The notes under the pieces are model-generated. The model had not been told where the DNA came from. It worked only from the letters and a program-made list of their open reading frames with translations, and made no database searches. Made by a program: the position numbers and the translations under genes. From Globodera rostochiensis (Eukaryota; Nematoda; Chromadorea; Rhabditida; Heteroderidae), in NCBI GenBank assembly GCA_018350325.1, contig JAEVLN010000008.1, positions 1,798,001 through 1,862,000 on the forward strand: DNA of 64,000 nucleotides. Reading direction: 5' to 3'. Each line of letters starts with the position of its first letter. Within the stretch, counting starts at the first letter, position 1. Positions 58,172 through 64,000 of this stretch are shown piece after piece.

Positions 58172-61100
58172 ATGTTAAGATTTGTTGCCAAAAGTACCGT
58201 CACTCAGCCCACCGTAACCGCCGCACTTACCGTCGCCGTTCTTTTCCTTTTGGTTAGGTTAAACGGCGCCAATGGGGACATTGGAAATAGTGCCGAAGGC
58301 GATGAAGACTTACGCAATGAGTTGGAGGAGGAATTTCCACTGGAAGACGGCGTTTTTGTGCTCAAAGACAGCACATTCGATTCATTTATAGCTAAGAATC
58401 CAACAGCTTTGGTTGAATTTTACGCCCCGTGGTCAGTGACATCGAAATTTGGGGGATTTGAATTGCGTTAGCCAACTGAAGGTGTGGCCACTGCAAGCAA
58501 TTGGCCCCCGAATACGCAAAAGCTGCCGCCGAATTGGCCCAGACAGTGCCTTTGGCGAAAGTGGACGCCGCTGTGGAGACCCAGGTGAAGTGTATTCGTT
58601 TAAATTATGTTGAACAACACGAAGAACAATCAATAAAAAACAAATTAACAAAAATTTGAACCTTTTAGGCAAAATTATAATTTGAAGAAAAACCACAAAG
58701 TATTGCAAATTTTTTTGACTTAGTTTTTTTGTTTCTAAGCATTAATTATAGCTGGCGGAACGCTTCAAAGTCCAGGGCTATCCGACGATTAAGCTGTGGA
58801 AGGAGGGGCAGACGGAGCCGACGGACTTTGACGGGGAGAGGGACGCCCAGGGTAAGCCAACCAATGCCCGGGGGCGCCCAGGGTAAGCCAACCAATGCCC
58901 GGGGGGCGCCCAGGGTAAGCCAACCAATGCCCGGGGGGCGCCCAGGGTAAGCCAACCAATGCCCGGGGGCGCCCAGGGTAAGCCAACCAATGCCCGGGGG
59001 GCGCCCAGGGTAAGCCAACCAATGCCCGGGGGGCGCCCAGGGTAAGCCAACCAATGCCCGGGGGCGCCCAGGGTAAGCCAACCAATGCCCGGGGGGCGCC
59101 CAGGGTAAGCCAACCAATGCCCGGGGGCGCCCAGGGTAAGCCAACCAATGCCCGGGGGCGCCCAGGGTAAGCCAACCAATGCCCGGGGGGCGCCCCGGGT
59201 AAGCCAACCAATGCCCGGGGGGCGCCCAGGGTAAGCCAACCAATGCCCGGGGGACGCCCAGGGTAAGCCAACCAATGCCCGGGGGGCGCCCAGGATAAGC
59301 CAACCAATGCCCGGAGGGCGCCCAGGGTAAGCCAACCAATGGCCGGGGGCGCCCAGGATAAGCCAACCAATGCCCGGGGGCGCCCAGGATAAGCCAACCA
59401 ATGCCCGGGGGCGCCCAGGATAAGCCAACCAATGCCCGGAGGGCGCCCAGGGTAAGCCAACCAATGGCCGGGGGGCAATGGCAGTTGGACACAATTTTCA
59501 GGAATTGTGCACTGGCTAAAAATACGAATTGACCCCAATTACAAACCTCCGCCGGAGGAAGTGCTCACACTCACTCTCGAAACGTTTGACGACTTTGTCG
59601 GCGACAAACCGATTGTTCTCGTCGAATTCTACGCTCCTTGGTCAGTCACAAAATGCGCTTTTGCCAATAAACGCATTTTTGGCTTATAGGTGTGGGCACT
59701 GCAAGCAATTGGCCCCTGAATACGAAAAGGCTGCAAAGCGTTTGAAGGTTGGGCTTCTTTCTTTTGTGCTTTAGTGACTGCTTTTTCAGACGCATGGCAT
59801 TCCTCTTGCAAAAGTGGACGCGACTGAAGAGAAAAAGCTCTCGGAAGCTTACGCTGTCCAGGGATTCCCAACTTTGAAAATCTTTCGAAATGGGCGAAGG
59901 TTCGACTATAACGGACCGAGAGAAGCCGAAGGTCTTTTTTCGAATTATGTAGCTGCTATATGTACGTGTCCAAATGTAGGGATTGTGTCGTACATGCTGA
60001 ACCAGGCTAAGCCTGCCGCCAACCGACTCAATTCAGTGAAGGAGGCGCATAAATTTATGTCGTCATCCGATGTGACAATTATCGGCTTTTTCCCATCCGA
60101 AAGCGGCGCTCTTTACGAAGCATTTGTGGACGCAGCGGAAAGGACGCGCGACGATTTTCTGGTGGGCTATGCTTTGGACAGTTCCATTGCGCAGCATTTT
60201 GACACAAAAATCGACGGCGGAAGAGTGATACTCTTCCAACCTGAGGTGATCGGGCAGCCAACGCGGCTCCATTCACAAAGCCATTCAGATATTCCATTCG
60301 GAGTACGAACCCAAGCGGAGGATCTTTCCGAAAGCAACCGCAACCGGCGAGGAGTTGGTCTCGTTCTGGCGAGACAATGCTACCCCACTCGTCGGCCACA
60401 TGACCCGCGCTAACTCTGCCAGTCGTTACCATCGTCGTCCATTGGTAAAAGCGGCCAAGAGACAGTTCAAAAGAATTCACAGGTGGCCGTCTACTACAAC
60501 GTCGACTTCTCCTTGGCCTACAGGGACGGAACTCAATATTGGCGCAAAAAAGTGTTGGGCATTGCCAATAAGGTCCAAATTAATGCGTATTATCACCTAA
60601 ATTAAATTCATTTCAGTACAAAAAACAAAAATACCATTTTGCGGTAGCTGATGAAGAAGAGTTCTCTCAAGAATTGAACTCGGTTGGACTTGGCACCAGC
60701 GGTCTGGAACAGAATGTCATTGTGTTTGGCGTAGACGGCAAAAAGTATCCTATGGATCCGGAGAAGTACGACGAGAACCTGGAGGACAACCTTGTCAGCT
60801 TCCTAAAGGACATTGGCCAAGGTCATTTGTGAGTTGGACAGCAGGACAAATGCACATCAATTCAGGAAAGATGAAGCCATTTGTAAAGTCCCAGTCAGTG
60901 CCGAAGGATGACAAAAACGGTTCTCCTGTAAGGACTTTGGTTGCAGAGAATTTCGCAAAAATTGTGAACGACGAGGCCAATGACGTTCTCATCGAGTTCT
61001 ATGCTCCTTGGTTGGCAATAAAATCCATTAAAAATAAATAAAATAATAAATTTAAAGGTGCGGCCATTGTAATTCGTTCGAGCCCAAGTACAAACAATTC

Positions 61101-61340
61101 GCGGCCAAGCACAACAGAGAAGAGCGTAACTTAATTGTGGCAAAGTTTGACGCTACCGAAAATGACGTGCCCGAGAAATATGCCGTCGAAGGCTTTCCCA
61201 CAATTTATTTTGCGCCTTCCGGAAAGAAGGATAAGCCCATAAAGTACAGCGGGAACAGAGACCTGGAAGACCTTACCAAATTCGTGAAGAAGCACGCGGT
61301 GGCGAGTTTTGGGAAGAAAAATGAGAGGGAAGAACTCTGA
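58172..61340 (+). CDS. Protein disulfide isomerase with three thioredoxin domains (PDIA4/ERp72 type)
   Basis: ER oxidoreductase that forms and reshuffles disulfides in secreted proteins. ATG 58172 opens a signal peptide (ALTVAVLFLLVRLNGANG), then an acidic stretch (GDEDLRNELEEEFPLEDG). Three active domains carry EFYAPW-CGHC: domain 1 CGHCKQLAPEYAKAA, domain 2 CGHCKQLAPEYEKAA and domain 3 CGHCNSFEPKYKQFA, each followed by the cis-Pro loop (QGYPTIKLW, QGFPTLKIF, EGFPTIYFA). Between domains 2 and 3 lie two redox-inactive thioredoxin-like folds (FMSSSDVTIIGFFPSESG; VAVYYNVDFSLAYRDGTQYW). The a0-a-b-b'-a' order and the C terminus KNEREEL, a variant ER-retention signal, point to PDIA4. Introns fall inside the Trp codon before CGHC in all three domains. 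Partners would include collagens and Cys-rich secreted proteins such as those in this window. Confidence 0.95.
58845..59475 (+). repeat. 20-copy splice-donor minisatellite in PDI gene
   Basis: Unit of 31-32 bp: GTAAGCCAACCAATGCCCGG, GGG(G)CGCCCAGG, repeated about 20 times immediately after exon end GACGCCCAG|G|GTAAGC. Each unit therefore recreates the exon-end/donor junction CCCAGG|GTAAGC. About 16 copies keep GTAAGC and 4 of the later copies read GATAAGC. Long minus-strand frames through the array are artefacts. Confidence 0.95.
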
Positions 61341-61638
61341 TGGGCGAAGAGTATGGGACGGGTCGGTCCAAAACGCCGGTTTGACAAAAGGCCAAAGGGA
61401 CAAAAGCCGATAGATTGTCTACTTACCTATATTTTGGGTGAGTCGGCGCTATGTCCATTTGGTCTTTTGTCATGGTGTTAAGCGTATTTTTGATAATTTA
61501 TTTATTTATGTTATTCATTGGGTTTGGAATTTTTCATATTGTTTCTGAATTTGTTGATTAAAACAAATGGGGCCAAGTTACATATTATTTGAATATCAAA
61601 AACTCATAGCCTTTGACTTTGTTACTATATGTATAAGC
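61341..61638. other. Intergenic and 8-bp target-site duplication
   Basis: PDI 3' UTR and spacer. The last eight bases, GTATAAGC at 61631-61638, are repeated at 63711-63718 and flank the outer mobile element. Confidence 0.6.
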
Positions 61639-61906
61639 CAGGGGTGCCATCGAAAATTTTGTAAAATAAGGGCACTTTACAAAATGTTCAAAAATGCAGT
61701 AAATCTTTATTTTTTTTTGCATGAAATATGAGTTTTTTAACCATATTTTTTCGACATCGACAATTTTTCTCAACAATTCGGGCTTGGAAATTGCTCCCGT
61801 GGATTTTCAAAAAATCATTTGCGAATTCTGCTGGTCTAATTCGCTTCGAAATTTTCTGATTTTTAAGAAAATCCACAAAATTCGAAAAATAAGAACAAAA
61901 TAAGGA

Positions 61907-62433
61907 CGAAAGCCTCAAATAAGGACAAATCTTATAAATAAGGACATTTAACATTTATAAGATTGGCACTCCTCAAATAAGGACAAATCTTATAAATAAG
62001 GACATTTAACATTTATAAGATTGGCACTCCTCAAATAAGGACAAATCTTATAAATAAGGACATTTAACATTTATAAGATTGGCACTCCTCAAATAAGGAC
62101 AAATCTTATAAATAAGGACATTTAACATTTATAAGATTGGCACTCCTCAAATAAGGACAAATCTTATAAATAAGGACATTTAACATTTATAAGATTGGCA
62201 CTCCTCAAATAAGGACAAATCTTATAAATAAGGACATTTAACATTTATAAGATTGGCACTCCTCAAATAAGGACAAATCTTATAAATAAGGACATTTAAC
62301 ATTTATAAGATTGGCACTCCTCAAATAAGGACAAATCTTATAAATAAGGACATTTAACATTTATAAGATTGGCACTCCTCAAATAAGGACAAATCTTATA
62401 AATAAGGACATTTAACATTTATAAGATTGGCAC
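61907..62433. repeat. 58-bp tandem array with internal hairpin
   Basis: Nine near-identical units, CTCAAATAAGGACAAATC...ATTTATAAGATTGGCACTC, with an exact 58-bp period (GGCACT at 61965, 62023, 62081 and so on). Each unit contains AATCTTATAAAT and its perfect reverse complement ATTTATAAGATT separated by 13 bp. The array is cut by the inner hAT element; the final partial unit resumes at 63674. Confidence 0.95.
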
Positions 62434-63673
62434 CAGGGATGCCAAATTGCCTTATTTTTAAGGCAAATGCCATAATTTTGGAAATTTGCCTTATTGTTTG
62501 CCATATTTTCACACTTGCCATAATTTTGCCATATTTTTGACTTTGGTAAAAAATTCTCATTTTTTAATAGAAGAATGTGAGAATTCCCGAAAAAAGTGCT
62601 CTTTGATTCTTAAAATTTGAATATTTAATTACTTTTTGGCGTTCTGTTTGTTATTTTTATGCTTTTCTTGCGGGAAATCTTGTTCCAAAATTGACAACTT
62701 TGTTCTTTTAATTTTAAAAGTTACCTTCAGATTCATTTTAAATGTTTAATTGGCTTAAAAATAAAAGAGCATCAGCGGAAGATACTGAAGGCACTAGTTC
62801 GGCAGCAATAGATGAAAGAGAAGCGGAAGAAATTTCATCGGATTCAAGTGAGGAATTTGGAGGAGAGGTGAGTGACTGTTAAGTGAAACTGTCGATTTTA
62901 GGTTTAACTTAAGCGCAATTTTAGGCTGGGTGTCTCACACTTGCAACGCAGAAGCTCAAACGTCGAAAGGTCTCACACGATAAAGCCGTTGCTCTACCCA
63001 ATATTTCCGGCGGTTTATCGAAATGGCGCCAGTACTACAGCGACAAATACGCCTTTGTCGAAAAATCGGATGGATCGCTTTCGAAGAAATCAGTTTCGAC
63101 AAAATTTGCAGAGTTTTCAAAAAGTTTTGCACGGATGCACCGGACGAGCTGGACAACCTGTTTGACGAGGTGGTAGAATTGAAAGATGTAATCAGAGAAT
63201 TAGAAGCAACGGAGGGGTTTTCCAAAAAGAATTTGGAGAAGAAATGGGGTGAAGTGCTGAAGGACAAAAATCTCAAACACATCAAATCATTGGTGTCAAT
63301 TTTTCTCTCAATATTCCCTTCAAATGCATTCTGCGAATCGGTCTTTTCTGTTGTCAATCATATTTGGACTGATCAATCCAATCAATTTTCCCCGGAAACG
63401 GTAAATGCCTTTGTTTGTGTCAAACTGAACTCTGATCTGGACTGTAACTCAGCGTATGATTTTTTTTTGTCGCAAAATGAGCTTTTGAACGCGGCGAAAG
63501 GTTTTGAAAAGTACGGGCGAACGCAATAAATCAGATTTTTATTATTTTCTACGTTTTGGTCGCAAAAAACGGATGCCATAAAAATGCCATATTTTTGAAC
63601 CCTCAATGCCATAAAAATGCCATATTTTTGGAGCCCGTTGCCATATTTTACCGCAGTTGAGTTGGCATCCCTG
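62434..63673 (+). mobile_element. hAT-type DNA transposon, internally deleted, inserted in the 58-bp array
   Basis: The 1240-bp element begins CAGGGATGCCAA and ends TTGGCATCCCTG, a perfect 12-bp terminal inverted repeat. It is flanked by ATTGGCAC at 62426-62433 and 63674-63681, the 8-bp duplication of the array sequence. Subterminal repeats of GCCATATTTT and GCCATAAAAATGCC lie near both ends and may be transposase-binding sites. Confidence 0.93.
62742..63529 (+). pseudogene. Truncated hAT transposase inside the inner element
   Basis: Exon 1 (62742 to about 62869, MFNWLKNKRASAEDTEGTSS, acidic Ser-rich) ends in phase 0 at a GTGAGT donor. Exon 2 from about 62925 reads ..KLKRRKVSHDKA..LSKWRQYYSDKYAFVEKSDG, the region before the zinc finger of this transposase class. 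Frame then changes around 63070-63110 and the C-terminal hAT dimerisation region follows: SIFLSIFPSNAFCESVFSVV, IWTDQSNQFSPETVNAFV, with a stop at 63529. The zinc finger and the catalytic core are missing, so this is an internal-deletion derivative that cannot catalyse transposition. Confidence 0.8.
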
Positions 63674-63718
63674 ATTGGCACTCCTCAAATAAGGACAAAT
63701 GGCACCTCTGGTATAAGC

Positions 63719-64000
63719 ACACATTTTCAGATTTTAGCACAAATTTGCTTTCTTTCCCAAAAATACGGTTTCATTAATTTTGTTGAAACGCTTCCAATAA
63801 TAAACCGTCACGGCTCTCAGATTTTTATTTTTGTAGTTGGGGGTTTTCCTATGGTTCTTCTAACCATTCATTCTGTCGAAGGCCTGCAAATAGTTATTTA
63901 AAACGGTTATTAATCCTCCAATATTTTCGATGGATTTACTTTTGTCGTCGTATTTCACTTCTCAATTTCTGCTCCGTGAATATGAATTGTATTCAAAAAA
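63719..64000. other. Spacer to window end
   Basis: AT-rich sequence after the outer element. No coding or repeat signal recognised. Confidence 0.5.

Larger units (their letters stand above)
61639..63710. mobile_element. Non-autonomous hAT-type element (outer, host of nested insertion)
   Basis: Left end CAGGGGTGCCAT and right end ATGGCACCTCTG form a 12-bp terminal inverted repeat with one mismatch. Both ends are flanked by the exact 8-bp duplication GTATAAGC (61631-61638, 63711-63718), as expected of hAT transposition. Excluding the 1.24-kb inner insertion and its duplicated site, the element is about 820 bp, has no transposase and is mostly a tandem 58-bp array. It would need a transposase in trans. 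Confidence 0.85.

Noticed and set aside
58746..59538. Three overlapping minus-strand frames of about 240-250 aa rich in HWLAYPGRP
   Set aside because: They are translations of the 31-32 bp minisatellite in the PDI intron; the unit lacks stops on that strand.
61907..62433. CRISPR-like array of 58-bp period
   Set aside because: There are no unique spacers; the entire unit is conserved and it lies inside a transposon.

Overview
The window looks like nuclear DNA of a nematode. It carries a cuticle collagen, a moulting-associated MLT-10-like protein, ShKT-type cysteine modules, a SWEET sugar transporter and nematode-style neuronal receptors, all in multi-exon genes with mostly short GT-AG introns (about 45-100 bp). 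A plant-parasitic (tylenchid) species is my guess, but the sequence does not prove it. Gene models below were joined by hand from reading-frame continuity, splice motifs, intron phase and remembered protein families. No database search was run, so exon ends are approximate unless an intron phase is quoted.

Layout. 0-5 kb: 3' end of a rhodopsin-like GPCR (+), a divergent PP2A B56 subunit (+), a GGAACC palindromic repeat and a broken BED/hAT transposase. 5.4-8.9 kb: an unrecognised multi-exon gene (-). 9.5-12.6 kb: hexosaminidase D-like enzyme (+) with a tRNA-derived element in an intron. 13-14 kb: a foldback element and a tandem duplication. 14.4-17.6 kb: cuticle collagen (-) and a secreted cysteine-rich repeat protein (-). 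18.6-21.7 kb: KH/RING protein (+). 25.9-27.6 kb: SWEET transporter (+). 28.2-28.6 kb: small secreted, possibly GPI-anchored protein (-). 30.6-34.2 kb: dopamine-transporter-like SLC6 gene (+). 34.3-36.5 kb: ShKT gene (-) whose large intron is a C/G-rich minisatellite. 37.1-39.7 kb: fucose-1-phosphate guanylyltransferase (+). 40.5-44.0 kb: MLT-10-like gene (-). 45.05-45.3 kb: cecropin-like cationic secreted peptide (+). 46.2-48.2 kb: flavin-containing monooxygenase (+). 51-52.2 kb: 30-copy minisatellite. 52.3 kb: small secreted protein (+). 54.4-57.7 kb: peptide-type GPCR (+). 58.2-61.3 kb: three-thioredoxin-domain PDI of the PDIA4/ERp72 type (+). 61.6-63.7 kb: two nested hAT-type elements, each with an intact 8-bp target-site duplication.

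There is no operon or single pathway here. Several genes share broad themes: cuticle and secretory biology (collagen, MLT-10, PDI, several small secreted proteins) and neuronal signalling (two GPCRs, a monoamine transporter). The most unusual feature is repeat biology inside genes. In the PDI gene a 31-32 bp unit containing the 5' splice site is present about 20 times, and in the FMO gene an exon end plus its splice donor is triplicated. Most, not all, other intronic minisatellites are G-rich on the coding strand.
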